A stretch of 64,000 nucleotides of DNA, taken from positions 22,971 to 86,970 of the forward strand of contig JAGCZA010000027.1 in assembly GCA_017960525.1 (NCBI GenBank), given 5' to 3'. Below are positions 9,301 through 17,473 of the stretch, piece by piece; within the stretch, counting starts at the first letter, position 1; each line of letters opens with the position of its first letter. The notes under the pieces were generated by a model that was not told the origin of the DNA, did no database searches, and saw only the letters and a list, made by a program, of their open reading frames with translations. The translations under genes and the position numbers were made by a program. Source of the DNA: Prevotella sp. (GTDB lineage Bacteria > Bacteroidota > Bacteroidia > Bacteroidales > Bacteroidaceae).

Positions 9301-9488
9301 AAGCCAGAAGAGGATGACTCGGTCTTAATCACACCTGTACTGTCAACTGACCAGCCTTCTGTGAACCAGCCGTAGGGCAGTTTGTTGTCGTTGAACCGCT
9401 CGTCCATCTGTTCGGCAGCGACAGACTGAGCCTGCATACTTACCCCCACAAACAGGAGCAACATAGAAAAGAGTAATTTCTTTTTCAT
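6384..9488 (-). CDS. Large secreted protein with three cleaved-adhesin/choice-of-anchor-like repeats and C-terminal sorting-like tail
   Basis: 1034 residues with a clean signal peptide (MKKKLLFSMLLLFVGVSMQAQS). Three repeats of about 250 residues each open with an EDFN..P.GWFTEGW-type motif (about 30, 310, 560) and resemble the choice-of-anchor J/cleaved-adhesin beta-sandwich; each of the first two is followed by an Ig-like segment (APDIYII..N). Every repeat has Met/Gly-rich loops (for example MGAMFGGGG, GLMAMMGMFMGGG). The tail (about 1005-1034: YFDLQGRQITTP..GVFIENGKKFI) is shared with several secreted proteins here and may be a type IX-like signal. Probably cell-surface; function unknown. 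Divergent from an AraC regulator. Confidence 0.75.
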   Translation of the reverse strand: MKKKLLFSMLLLFVGVSMQAQSVAAEQMDERFNDNKLPYGWFTEGWSVDSTGVIKTESSSSGFDLEAMMNSEGGFDPSSLMESFMGGGGEDNYLLTPPLVVNEGETLIIFAKKGKSDDSGMSFSFGSSDSTFVVERSVYSRNQWVRVADFTTELDTIYKTFTIANTPAGEYRFRFKAAGTVLIDSVAGLHIDNEAPDIYIIENDARANHIDFSLCEEDSTRTLTIINTATGTLKVDITSDDAALFSVSPGQLEVAAADSLDVAITFNVAAGQPGKNEAQITFSPVDERVWGKTLYATGVITQPDVWMEDFNANAQPKGFFTEGWEFRDSVATTSADDGMGAMFGGGSSSFLMTPPLKVESINEVLLFSAKSGSGGGGFDMGAMFGGGGSSVVVEKSVYGSNKWEKVKEFTEPLDSAYRVLWVGYIEPGEYRFRISASDSIVVDSIAGFHLDENAPDIYVLHNNTAARAINYGMQQANSTQTLAVVNTGTGSLQGAIVSTDETTFALSANEFAVNASDTAYINVTYLFDEQSLGTHQGAVTFVPTTSALNPLIYPLTAYSTYADAWTEDFEPEFLREDETQPIDLPAGWETTGWEVKQPSSGGGLMDMFSGMMGGGDAAPKTWMVTTSSDAYELITPRLQAKKGDVLRFEAELGGGGLMAMMGMFMGGGASGQLNVFYKVDASGSVAPDDDNWIYYDTFIQSGYVYFVAPYSGVYQLRFTSPSASLDNFYGFRKPIQSVVLSDGNDDSNADVFEKYDGQTVNVSYDRTLSASQQSDGTWAPRAFIVSLPYDYDFTDYYEADLAKIFRLAFKEEYYKQFIFLPDGSDNPNLMQAGRAYLVMVLKGQINLSAAGVTLKSTIVDDDQNVVNSFEDWYFEDKYTPEGKWLANFRSISDLEADEMNIYGLRDDGTWARFRSEDGVEQHSLAAFRGYFKADPLNIAPVESRKGAAALPGTYKTMFQVSDQQGTSTGENVNYDNLDYEGNIPYIDGATTDIQPTIVAIEDDGTCRYFDLQGRQITTPAAKGVFIENGKKFIK

Positions 9489-9525
9489 AAATGATTAGTT
9501 TAGTTGTTAATAATATTTTTAGGCA

Positions 9526-9533
9526 CAAAAGTA
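9526..9533 (-). promoter_or_regulatory. Promoter -7 element of the large secreted protein
   Basis: Minus strand TACTTTTG; leader of about 35-40 nt to the ATG at 9488. No convincing TTTG at -33, which would fit an activator-dependent promoter, the divergent AraC protein being the obvious candidate. Confidence 0.55.
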
Positions 9534-9598
9534 CTGTGTTTTGCACATCCACACACTAACAATTTAGGTGTATTTTATGGCAAAAAGTCGCCTTTTAC

Positions 9599-9628
9599 TT
9601 GCGCAATCACTAAAAAGTAGTATATTTG
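9599..9628 (+). promoter_or_regulatory. Promoter of the AraC-family gene
   Basis: TTG (9599-9601), 19-nt spacer, TATATTTG (9621-9628). Leader of about 90 nt to the ATG at 9723. It lies back to back with the minus-strand promoter at 9526-9533. Confidence 0.65.
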
Positions 9629-9722
9629 CAGACAAATTGCACTTCTGAACCGCCACAATGGGGTAGTTCCCGTGTCTGCCCTGCAAGATTCACTGCAACA
9701 CTAACACAAGAATTCTATATTA

Positions 9723-10577
9723 ATGCCGACCTCTAACGAACCGCTGCTCCAGTCCATTGAGCAATCAGACATTCTGATTGTTCGCAAGATGCAACACTTA
9801 TTCAACTTCAACGAAGATTTCGTGTTCCCACACACCATCTTGACACTCATTCTGAGTGGCAGCGCACGCGCCATGTACGACATGCGGGTCATTACCCATC
9901 AAAAAAACGACCTGACCATCATCCTCCCTGGCCATATTATGCATCCGATGGATTGTACCGACGACTTCACCTACGCCCTGCTGTTCATCTCGCCGAAGAT
10001 GCTCGACGACCTCCGCTTCCACATCTTCAGCCACGACCACGAGAAATTCAACTATGCCCCCATTTGTTCGCTGACCGACGGGCAGGCCGCACACCTGCTC
10101 AACATCGTGGACCAACTTGTCGTCATCGCCAACCACACCGAGAAGGAACTGCCCCATCGCTATCAGACCCTGTTGGCGCAACTCGCCGTGGGCTATGAGT
10201 TTCTCAATTACTACCGCCGCGACCAGGACCGGCAATGGGCAGAGAACCGCCATGCGGACATCTTCAACCGCTTCTGCGACCTGGTGGTGAAGCACTATCG
10301 GGAGTCGCGGGAGGTCAAATACTATGCCGATTTGCTGAACCTCACCCCTAAGTATCTCAGCAAAGTCATTCGCACAGCCACCAACGGCCTCTCGCCTGTC
10401 AAATGGATTGAGCAATACGTGACAACACAGGCCAAGCACCTCATCGAGGCACGCCCCACACAGACACTCCAGGAGACGGCCTATATGCTTGGCTTCACCG
10501 AACCCACATCCTTCTACCGCTATTTCAAGCGCACTACTGGCATAACAGCAAAACAATACCGCGACAGCAGGTTTTGA
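9723..10577 (+). CDS. AraC-family transcriptional regulator
   Basis: 284 residues. The N-terminal half (about 20-160) looks like a cupin-type sensor domain; the C-terminal 100 residues hold two helix-turn-helix motifs: YYADLLNLTPKYLSKVIRTATNGLSPVKWIEQY and TLQETAYMLGFTEPTSFYRYFKRTTGITAKQYR segments, typical of AraC/XylS DNA-binding domains. Cytoplasmic DNA-binding protein. The divergently transcribed large secreted protein (6384-9488) is the likely target, by position only. The inducer is unknown. Confidence 0.93.
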   Translation: MPTSNEPLLQSIEQSDILIVRKMQHLFNFNEDFVFPHTILTLILSGSARAMYDMRVITHQKNDLTIILPGHIMHPMDCTDDFTYALLFISPKMLDDLRFHIFSHDHEKFNYAPICSLTDGQAAHLLNIVDQLVVIANHTEKELPHRYQTLLAQLAVGYEFLNYYRRDQDRQWAENRHADIFNRFCDLVVKHYRESREVKYYADLLNLTPKYLSKVIRTATNGLSPVKWIEQYVTTQAKHLIEARPTQTLQETAYMLGFTEPTSFYRYFKRTTGITAKQYRDSRF

Positions 10578-10671
10578 GGCCAGAATCTCCCAGAATGGTT
10601 AAATATGATTTAAAAAGTGCGGAGTTATGAACCTTTTTCGTACCTTTGCACCCTCTAAACAGTTAATCAAG

Positions 10672-11319
10672 ATGAGAAAGACTTTCAACCTGTTGCTGAT
10701 TCTGGCCGGCGTGCTTGCGCTTTTCACCGCCTGCAACGACTACGAGACCTACGGCGACAAAAAAGAGAAAGAGCGCAATGCCATCAATGATTTTATTTCG
10801 AAAGAGGGCATTACTGTCATTTCCGAAAACGATTTCCATAAGTATGGCGACGTGACAGACGAGGAGAAGAACGAGTTTGTCTATATGAACAACAGCGGTG
10901 TCTATATGCAGATAGTGCGCAAGGGCTGCGGCACGCCTATTCAGGACGGCGAGAGCACCACCCTTCTGGTGCGCTTTGTGGAGTTCTGCCTTATGGACAC
11001 CTTAAACGTCTACAACGATTATTCGCCCTACGACCCAGACTATATGAGCGTGAGCCGCAATGGCAACACCTACACGGCATCATTCACTCAGGGTCAATGG
11101 TGCTCTACCTATGGTTCCGGCTCCACCGCGATGACATCGGTTCCTGCGGGGCTGCTGGTTCCTTTCCCCTATATCAACGTGGGGCGGCCCCGCACCGAGG
11201 ATGACGAGATAGCCAAAGTGCGCCTCATCGTGCCCCACACACAGGGGCACACGATGGCCAGCAGCTATGTCTACCCTTACTATTATGAGATAACTTTTCA
11301 ACGACAAATAGACTTATGA
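10672..11319 (+). CDS. DUF4827 lipoprotein (FKBP-like)
   Basis: 215 residues from the ATG at 10672; the open frame starts earlier (10627), but the -7 element TACCTTTG (10641-10648) lies in that extension and the signal peptide MRKTFNLLLILAGVLALFTAC begins here. The lipobox is LFTAC with Cys21, so a lipoprotein. The body (GCGTPIQDGESTTLLVRFV and later) resembles Bacteroidales DUF4827, considered related to FKBP-type peptidyl-prolyl isomerases; activity is not established. The stop overlaps the start of the downstream phosphoglucosamine mutase by 4 bp (ATGA), implying translational coupling of an envelope folding factor with cell-wall precursor synthesis. Confidence 0.8.
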   Translation: MRKTFNLLLILAGVLALFTACNDYETYGDKKEKERNAINDFISKEGITVISENDFHKYGDVTDEEKNEFVYMNNSGVYMQIVRKGCGTPIQDGESTTLLVRFVEFCLMDTLNVYNDYSPYDPDYMSVSRNGNTYTASFTQGQWCSTYGSGSTAMTSVPAGLLVPFPYINVGRPRTEDDEIAKVRLIVPHTQGHTMASSYVYPYYYEITFQRQIDL

Positions 11320-12689
11320 CACTTATCAAATCCATTTCAGGCATCCGCGGAACCATCGGCGGACACACGGGCGACACGCTCAATCCCCTGGACATTGTCA
11401 AGTTTACAACGGCATACGCCACCTTCATTGGCGGCAAGCGAATCGTGGTTGGCCGCGACGGCCGCATTTCCGGCCCGATGGTGCGCGACGTGGTGTGCGG
11501 CACTCTCGTGGGTATGGGCTACGAGGTCATCGACATTGGCCTCGCCACAACCCCGACGACCGAACTGGCTGTGCGCTGGCATGAGGCCGACGGCGGCATC
11601 ATCATCACCGCTTCGCACAACCCCACGCAATGGAATGCCCTGAAACTTCTCAACCGCGAGGGCGAGTTCCTCACTGCTGCCGACGGCGCCGAGGTATTAC
11701 GCATTGCCGAGGCTGAGGATTTCGACTATGCCCCTGTGGAAAAATTGGGCCACGTGGTGAAAGACGACACGATGAACCAGCGTCACGTGCAGTCGGTACT
11801 CGACCTGCGCCTGGCTGACGTGGAGGCCATCCGCAAACGTAAGTTCCGCGTCTGTGCCGATACTATCAACAGTGTGGGCGGCATCATTCTGCCACGGTTG
11901 TTCGACGCTTTGGGCGTCAGTTATGAAATACTCAACGGCGAGTGCACCGGGCAGTTTGCCCACAATCCTGAGCCGCTGGAGAAGAATTTGGGCGGCATCA
12001 TGGACAAAATGCGCCAGGGTGGCTTCGACCTCGGTATCGTCGTAGACCCCGACGTGGACCGTCTGGCCTTCATTTGCGAAGACGGCAAGATGTACGGCGA
12101 AGAGTACACGCTCGTCAGTGTGGCCGATTACGTGCTGGCTCATGACAAGGGCAATACCGTAAGCAACCTCAGTTCGACAAGGGCCTTGCGTGATGTCACC
12201 GAGAAGCATGGCGGCAAGTACACCGCTGCTGCCGTGGGCGAGGTGAACGTGACCACTAAGATGAAAGAGGTGGGAGCCGTCATCGGCGGCGAAGGCAATG
12301 GCGGCGTCATCTATCCTGAGAGCCATTATGGCCGCGACGCCCTTGTCGGCATCGCCTTGTTCCTCTCGTCGCTGGCCCAAAAAGGATGCACCGTGAGCGA
12401 ACTGCGCAAGACTTTCCCCGATTATCAGATAGCCAAGAACCGCATCGACCTGACACCGGAGACCGACGTCGATGCCATCCTCGTGAAGGTGAAGGAGATG
12501 TTTGCCAAGGATGCCGAGGCACAGGTGAACGACATTGATGGCGTGAAGATTGACTTCCCCACAAAGTGGGTGCATCTGCGCAAGTCGAATACCGAGCCTA
12601 TCATCCGTGTCTACAGCGAGGCGCAGACGATGGAGGAGGCCGACCAGTTGGGTAAGCAACTTATGCAGGTGGTTTACGACTTCCAGTAA
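11316..12689 (+). CDS. glmM: Phosphoglucosamine mutase (alpha-D-phosphohexomutase family)
   Basis: 457 residues, full length for the family. Phosphoserine loop TASHNP at 98-103 (S100), metal loop DPDVDR at 244-249, and a C-terminal phosphate-binding segment LRKSNTEPIIRVYSEA. It interconverts glucosamine-6-P and glucosamine-1-P for UDP-GlcNAc synthesis; a phosphomannomutase/phosphoglucomutase specificity cannot be fully excluded from sequence reading. Translationally coupled to the DUF4827 lipoprotein. Followed by a palindromic repeat array that probably ends transcription. Confidence 0.88.
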   Translation: MTLIKSISGIRGTIGGHTGDTLNPLDIVKFTTAYATFIGGKRIVVGRDGRISGPMVRDVVCGTLVGMGYEVIDIGLATTPTTELAVRWHEADGGIIITASHNPTQWNALKLLNREGEFLTAADGAEVLRIAEAEDFDYAPVEKLGHVVKDDTMNQRHVQSVLDLRLADVEAIRKRKFRVCADTINSVGGIILPRLFDALGVSYEILNGECTGQFAHNPEPLEKNLGGIMDKMRQGGFDLGIVVDPDVDRLAFICEDGKMYGEEYTLVSVADYVLAHDKGNTVSNLSSTRALRDVTEKHGGKYTAAAVGEVNVTTKMKEVGAVIGGEGNGGVIYPESHYGRDALVGIALFLSSLAQKGCTVSELRKTFPDYQIAKNRIDLTPETDVDAILVKVKEMFAKDAEAQVNDIDGVKIDFPTKWVHLRKSNTEPIIRVYSEAQTMEEADQLGKQLMQVVYDFQ

Positions 12690-12691
12690 TA

Positions 12692-12908
12692 TTTGCATCG
12701 GATCTTCTCTGTTTGCATCGGACTACAGCGGACTTTCTTTGTCTGCATCGGACTACAGCGGACTTTCTCTGTCTGCAGCGGACTACAACGGACTTTTTAA
12801 TACAATGCCATTTAAAAGAAGTCCGTTGTAGTTCGATGCCAGAATTAGAAGTCCGATGTAGTCCGATGCAGACAAAGGAAGTCCGCTGTAGTCCGATGCA
12901 AAACAAGG
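12692..12908. repeat. Large inverted array of 30-bp GCATCGGACTACAGCGGACTT-type units
   Basis: Left arm (12692-12800): about three tandem 30-bp units built on GCATCGGACTACAGCGGAC plus a T-rich link. Right arm (12813-12908): the same units in inverted order and orientation. The two arms of about 95-100 nt could fold into one long imperfect hairpin with a loop at about 12800-12813. It fills the whole gap between the convergent glmM and the TamL-like gene, so it may act as a two-way terminator or be a BIME/REP-like mobile repeat. Confidence 0.85.
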
Positions 12909-12912
12909 AAAG

Positions 12913-15270
12913 TCAGAACGGATAGCCGATGGCTAAGTGGAGGGCGTGCATATCCTTGAATCGGGGGATGTTGAAATAGCCGCCTTTGCCTGTGTCGTAA
13001 GGCAGATGGAAGCCGAAGCCCCAGTCTATGCGCAATACCAGGAAGTCCAGGTCGTAGCGCAAGCCGAGACCCGTTCCTGTTGCCATTTCCGAGAAAATCT
13101 TGTGAAGCCTGAAACGACGTGTACCGTCGTTGTCTGGGTCGTCAATCCAGTCGTCAGAGTTCCACACATTGCCTGCGTCGAGGAAGATTGCGCCGTAGAG
13201 GCTGCCGAAAAGTTGACGGCGGTACTCCAGGTTGAGCACCAGTTTGGCGTTGCCGTTCTGCGTCATATAGGCAAAGTGTTTGTCCAGTGACGTCGGGTTG
13301 AACGAACCTGGTCCGATGCTTCTCACGGCGAAAGCGCGTATGCTGTTGGCTCCGCCCACGTAGAAGGTTTCGCTGAAGGGCAGGCTGGAGCTGTTGCCGT
13401 AGGTGTAGATGATGCCTGCGTTCACGTGGCCCACCAGTTGCGACTGCTGGTCGAGCGTCCACGTCTTGGTAAGGTCGGTCTCCAGTCCGACAAACTGCGA
13501 ATAGGGGTTTTTGAAGAGCGTCTTCCCCTCTTCGTTCCATTTTCTTCCCTGTATCAGTACGTCGTAGAGTGCCACCGCGTTGCCCGATTCCGAGACAGTT
13601 GTCTCCCAGCGTATGGGGTTTCGCAGGTTTGTGGGGCTGGCGTAGGTGTAGGTATAGCGCATCTTGGGCACAAAATAGTCGCTCATTGTAGTCATCAGAT
13701 AGGGTGTGCGCCATATCAGCGAGTCGAGCAGGTCGGTGTGGCTGTTCATAAACTGGTACTTCACCGTGAGGGGCGACAGTTCGTGCCGGCTCGACGGCGA
13801 GGGCTGCCAGCGGTAAAGCCACTCGCCTGTGACAATGTGCATCTTGTAGTAACTGGGGCGCTGAACGACATCGCTCGACACCTTTGCTATTGTCCAGGGT
13901 GTGGCATAGAAGCGGCGCGGGGCCTGGCCTGGCCGCCTTCTGCGCGGCTTTTCTACCAGGCGCCAGGGCAGGATGATGCGGGGGAACTCCACCGAGGCGT
14001 CGATACCATATTGGTAGGAGTTCATACCACTGGTCTGTCCGCTGGTCTGCCACTCGTAGGCGCCGTGCAGGTTCACGTCGAGTTTTTCGCCGCCTCTGAA
14101 GGCATTGCGGCGCGTCAGACCCACCTTTACCTCCGGTCCCATCCGGCCGATGGTTCGGCTGATGAAGTTGGTCTCCACGTAGAAGTCATAGGGCTTGTCG
14201 AAAGTGCAGTTGAGTGTCAGGTCCAGCGTGTCGTTGTCTCTTGGCGTGAAGCGAAAATCAACCGACGAGAAGACGCCGGTGGCATTGATTTTCTGCATCG
14301 ACTCCTGATAGTCGTCCTGGCTGAAGAGTTGGCGCGGGCGCAACTTCATATTGCGGAGAATCACGCCAGGGCGCATAGGCGAGTGCTTGCCGTTGTAGAG
14401 TATTTTCAGGAAGCGGCGGCCCACGCTGTCGGTCATTTGTTCGCGGAACGAGCGGCGCAGTTGCATCGTCACCTTGCCGATGTACCAGGGGCGGAGCGCT
14501 TCCTTGGGAAGCGAATCGGCCAGTTGCAGGCGCAGGCGTGCCCTATTGCGCACGTCGAAGGTGTCGGCCAGATAAGAGGCGTAGCCTGACTGGTAGTAAT
14601 AGTAGCCACTGTTCCTGAAGAGTTGGGAGAGGCGTGTGCGCTCGCCGTCCAGTCCGGCTACGGCAAAGGGTTCGCCGGCCTTGATTCTGGCCTCTGCGCT
14701 TGTGGAGTCGATGAGCAGTCGCATCTTCTTGGGAAAACGCTCGTAACTCATCGTATCGACGGTGAAGAGGGTGTCCATCTTCACCGTGTAGCCAATCTTC
14801 ATCTTCTTGGGGTTCTTCTGGGGCACCTCCTCGTAGGTCACCCTGCCGTGCAGATAGCCGTTCTTGCGCAACACCGACTGCGCCACCGAAGCCCGGAGCG
14901 ACGGGTTCACCTGGCTCATCAGCACGGGCGGTTTGCCGAAAGTCTTGCCAAACCATTGGCGCACCTTGCCGACATCGCCGTCGGTGGGGTTGGCCCAGTT
15001 CCATATCCACAGGGCGTAGGGGAAAGGCGTGCGGTAGTAACTGCTGCCGAAGAGAGCGCCATTGGGTGCCGTAGCCAGAGCGGCCTCTACCTCGACCTGC
15101 GTGTCGGTGAAGTGGTCGCTCTTGTCATTGCCCTCGTAGGCTATCTTGGTCAGGCCCACAAAGAGTTGGTCGCCTTCTGGGATGTGCTTTGTGGTGGAGC
15201 AGGAGGCGAACAGCAACGCTACACAGATGAGTGTTATATATTGGGTGTTGAGTGACTTTAGTCCTGGCAT
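12913..15270 (-). CDS. TamA-like outer-membrane beta-barrel lipoprotein (BamA/TamA superfamily)
   Basis: 785 residues. Signal peptide with lipobox LFASC (Cys24) followed by STTKHIPEGDQLFV. The middle has POTRA-like segments (about 190-340, RPRQLFSQDDYQESMQKINATGVFSSVDF); the C-terminal half is a D15/Omp85-type barrel, with FYVGGANSIRAFAVRSIGPGSF and FLDAGNVWNSDDW as conserved blocks, ending in aromatic F. Lipidated TamA homologs (TamL) are known in Bacteroidota and are thought to work with TamB in envelope assembly or lipid transport; no tamB is next to it. It is 9 bp downstream of the subtilase gene, so co-transcribed. Confidence 0.85.
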   Translation of the reverse strand: MPGLKSLNTQYITLICVALLFASCSTTKHIPEGDQLFVGLTKIAYEGNDKSDHFTDTQVEVEAALATAPNGALFGSSYYRTPFPYALWIWNWANPTDGDVGKVRQWFGKTFGKPPVLMSQVNPSLRASVAQSVLRKNGYLHGRVTYEEVPQKNPKKMKIGYTVKMDTLFTVDTMSYERFPKKMRLLIDSTSAEARIKAGEPFAVAGLDGERTRLSQLFRNSGYYYYQSGYASYLADTFDVRNRARLRLQLADSLPKEALRPWYIGKVTMQLRRSFREQMTDSVGRRFLKILYNGKHSPMRPGVILRNMKLRPRQLFSQDDYQESMQKINATGVFSSVDFRFTPRDNDTLDLTLNCTFDKPYDFYVETNFISRTIGRMGPEVKVGLTRRNAFRGGEKLDVNLHGAYEWQTSGQTSGMNSYQYGIDASVEFPRIILPWRLVEKPRRRRPGQAPRRFYATPWTIAKVSSDVVQRPSYYKMHIVTGEWLYRWQPSPSSRHELSPLTVKYQFMNSHTDLLDSLIWRTPYLMTTMSDYFVPKMRYTYTYASPTNLRNPIRWETTVSESGNAVALYDVLIQGRKWNEEGKTLFKNPYSQFVGLETDLTKTWTLDQQSQLVGHVNAGIIYTYGNSSSLPFSETFYVGGANSIRAFAVRSIGPGSFNPTSLDKHFAYMTQNGNAKLVLNLEYRRQLFGSLYGAIFLDAGNVWNSDDWIDDPDNDGTRRFRLHKIFSEMATGTGLGLRYDLDFLVLRIDWGFGFHLPYDTGKGGYFNIPRFKDMHALHLAIGYPF

Positions 15271-15279
15271 AGATGAGTG

Positions 15280-17454
15280 TTAATTGATCCGAAGTAGCGT
15301 CGAGCCGTCATCGACCTGCACCACATAGATGCCTGGGGGCAGAGAGGGCAGTTGAAGCGTATGGCGTTCCTGTCCTGCGGGCAGTTCTGTGGCCATCAGT
15401 TGTTGGCCCTTCAGGGAGAAGAGGCGGAGGTGAGAGGGTGATGAGGGGAGGGATGGGTGTTGGATGGTCAGCCTGCCGTCAGCATAGGTGATGCGGGCCT
15501 TGGTGTGGCGGGTGGTCACGCCCTCTATCTTGTCGGCTCCCAGCAGGTAGAGCAGTCCGCCGTAGACGTCAATCTCGCCGTAGCCATAACGGTTGTTGGG
15601 GTAGGTGAGCGACTCGTCGTAGTGACGGCAGGTGTGGGCGAAGACGTCCATTGCATCCTCCATCGTCAGGTCGGGCTTGGCCTGCAGCCAAAGGGCGATG
15701 GCTCCGGCTACTGCCGGCGACGACATCGACGTGCCGGAGTTGCTGTTCCAGGCGTAGGTGCGGTCGTTGAAGGTGAAGTGCGCCACGTCCCATTTGATGT
15801 CGTTGGCCGTGGGATTGTTCTCCAGATAATAACTGCTGTACGACGAGATGATGTTGCTGCCCGGGGCCATTACGTCGGGCTTGATGCGACCGTCGAAGGT
15901 GGGGCCCACCGACGAATAGGCCCCCCACTCGCCGTAGTCGCCTATGCCCGCCTCCTTCCATTCGCCCAGATAGTTGGTGATGCCGGGACGGTAGTACGTG
16001 GCGCCCACACAGATGACGCAGGGAGCCGTGGCCGGCGAGAGCACGCTGTGGCTACGCTCGGCGGCGATGAGTGCGGGATTGAGCGAATTAGTTTCCATTG
16101 TGCCGCTGACGCGGTACACCTCGATGTCGGCCTCCAGCCCCACGACTTCTATCGACAGCCTGGGCTTGGAGCCAACGGTCTTTGTGCCTCGCAGGGTCAG
16201 GTCATAGCACGTCTCTGTGGCGTCGTAGCACGAGGGGTAGGCCTCCAGTTTGATGGCAATGGAGTCGCCCAGGACATAGAAGGTGGTATCCAGCACAGAG
16301 TCGGGCTGCGCCACCACGTCGGCGGTGTTCACCACAAGCGTGTCAGTCTTGTCGTTGGCATAGCCTACGAGGCGCAGGTCGAAGTGGCTGGCCGACTTCA
16401 GGGTGAGCATCCCTTCGGGCTGGGAGGTGCGGAAGAAAGTGCCTAACCGCAATGTGCCCGCGCACTTGCGGAACCAGTACTTCTCGTTGCCATAGTTGCC
16501 TGCCGACGACACCAGTATGCGGCCAGGCCCCACCAGTCGGGAGAGCATTTCGTAGTAGAGCACGTCGTAGCCCCAGAAGTCCTGCTGGCTGCCCTCGCTG
16601 AAATTGATGACGCAAGGCTTGCCCACGCTCTCGGCATAGTCGAAGATGTACTTGAAGCCCAGGGCGTCGAGGGCAAAGGTGTATTTGTAATAGTCGGCGG
16701 GGTCGATGAACACAGTGTCCTCGGTCACGGCGTTGGCCACGATGCAGATATCGCTCTCTGGGGCCAGGCCCTGGTAAGGTGAATCGTAGCCGCTGCCAGC
16801 GGCGATGCCCAGCGTGTGTGTGCCGTGCGTCTCCACCAGTCCGTCGCGGGCGTGGCCCAGGGCCAGCAGTTCGTCGCGTCCGGCATAGTCGCGGCCAACG
16901 GGCAGACTGCTCCCCACGGTGTCGGCAGAAAGCATGTCCCAGAAGCGGCGGATGCGATAGTCGGTGGTGTCGCGGCTATAGAAGTTGGGGTGGGTCAGGT
17001 CGAAGCCGATGTCCATCACGCCCACCACGACGCCGCGCCCTGTGAAAGCCTGCGGCAGGCCCTGGCCCTCGTAGACGGGCAGCGCGTTCAGGTAGCGGGC
17101 CAGCGAGTCGGTCTGCACCCGTTTGTTCCTGAGCGAGTGGCTTGCCTCGATGCGCAGGACTCGTCTGTCTACTGACAGGGCGGCAATTCTGTTTTCTGGA
17201 ATGTTAGCAATACAAATGTCGCCCACCTGTGCCAGCACCTGGCAGCCTTTCTCGTTGAGCACGTCTCTGCCGTCGCCGGTAGTCTTCACAAAAGCGCATA
17301 CGCTGCGACCGCTATCAGTCTCCCTCAGCATCTTGCGCAACATTGGCGACAGCTTGCCATACTGTGGCCTCTGGGCCTCGGCTGTAGTGAACGCCAGCAA
17401 AAGGGAGACAGCTGCGGTGGCCAGTCTGGACATGATTGTGGTAAGGTGTATCAT
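15280..17454 (-). CDS. Secreted subtilisin-like serine protease (S8) with type A T9SS C-terminal domain
   Basis: 724 residues. Signal peptide (MSRLATAAVSLLLAFTTAEAQ after a second possible Met at 8). Catalytic triad regions: GVMDIGFDLTHP (Asp, about 148), ETHGTHTLGIAAG (His, about 210) and NSGTSMSSPAVAGA (Ser, about 576). The tail (about 650-724, LRLFSLKGQQL...LPPGIYVVQVDDG..LLRI) is a typical type A sorting domain for the type IX secretion system, so surface-attached or released. The segment before it has degenerate heptamer DNA (15421-15466). First gene of an operon with the TamL-like gene. Confidence 0.92.
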   Translation of the reverse strand: MIHLTTIMSRLATAAVSLLLAFTTAEAQRPQYGKLSPMLRKMLRETDSGRSVCAFVKTTGDGRDVLNEKGCQVLAQVGDICIANIPENRIAALSVDRRVLRIEASHSLRNKRVQTDSLARYLNALPVYEGQGLPQAFTGRGVVVGVMDIGFDLTHPNFYSRDTTDYRIRRFWDMLSADTVGSSLPVGRDYAGRDELLALGHARDGLVETHGTHTLGIAAGSGYDSPYQGLAPESDICIVANAVTEDTVFIDPADYYKYTFALDALGFKYIFDYAESVGKPCVINFSEGSQQDFWGYDVLYYEMLSRLVGPGRILVSSAGNYGNEKYWFRKCAGTLRLGTFFRTSQPEGMLTLKSASHFDLRLVGYANDKTDTLVVNTADVVAQPDSVLDTTFYVLGDSIAIKLEAYPSCYDATETCYDLTLRGTKTVGSKPRLSIEVVGLEADIEVYRVSGTMETNSLNPALIAAERSHSVLSPATAPCVICVGATYYRPGITNYLGEWKEAGIGDYGEWGAYSSVGPTFDGRIKPDVMAPGSNIISSYSSYYLENNPTANDIKWDVAHFTFNDRTYAWNSNSGTSMSSPAVAGAIALWLQAKPDLTMEDAMDVFAHTCRHYDESLTYPNNRYGYGEIDVYGGLLYLLGADKIEGVTTRHTKARITYADGRLTIQHPSLPSSPSHLRLFSLKGQQLMATELPAGQERHTLQLPSLPPGIYVVQVDDGSTLLRIN

Positions 17455-17473
17455 CGTTTCGGTTATTTCAGAG

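Noticed and set aside
7473-9317. 614-residue frame on the plus strand
   Set aside because: It is the antisense shadow of the large secreted protein; the minus strand has a signal peptide and domain repeats.
12692-12908. CRISPR array or phage attachment site
   Set aside because: The units are contiguous with no unique spacers and occur in inverted orientation on the two sides.
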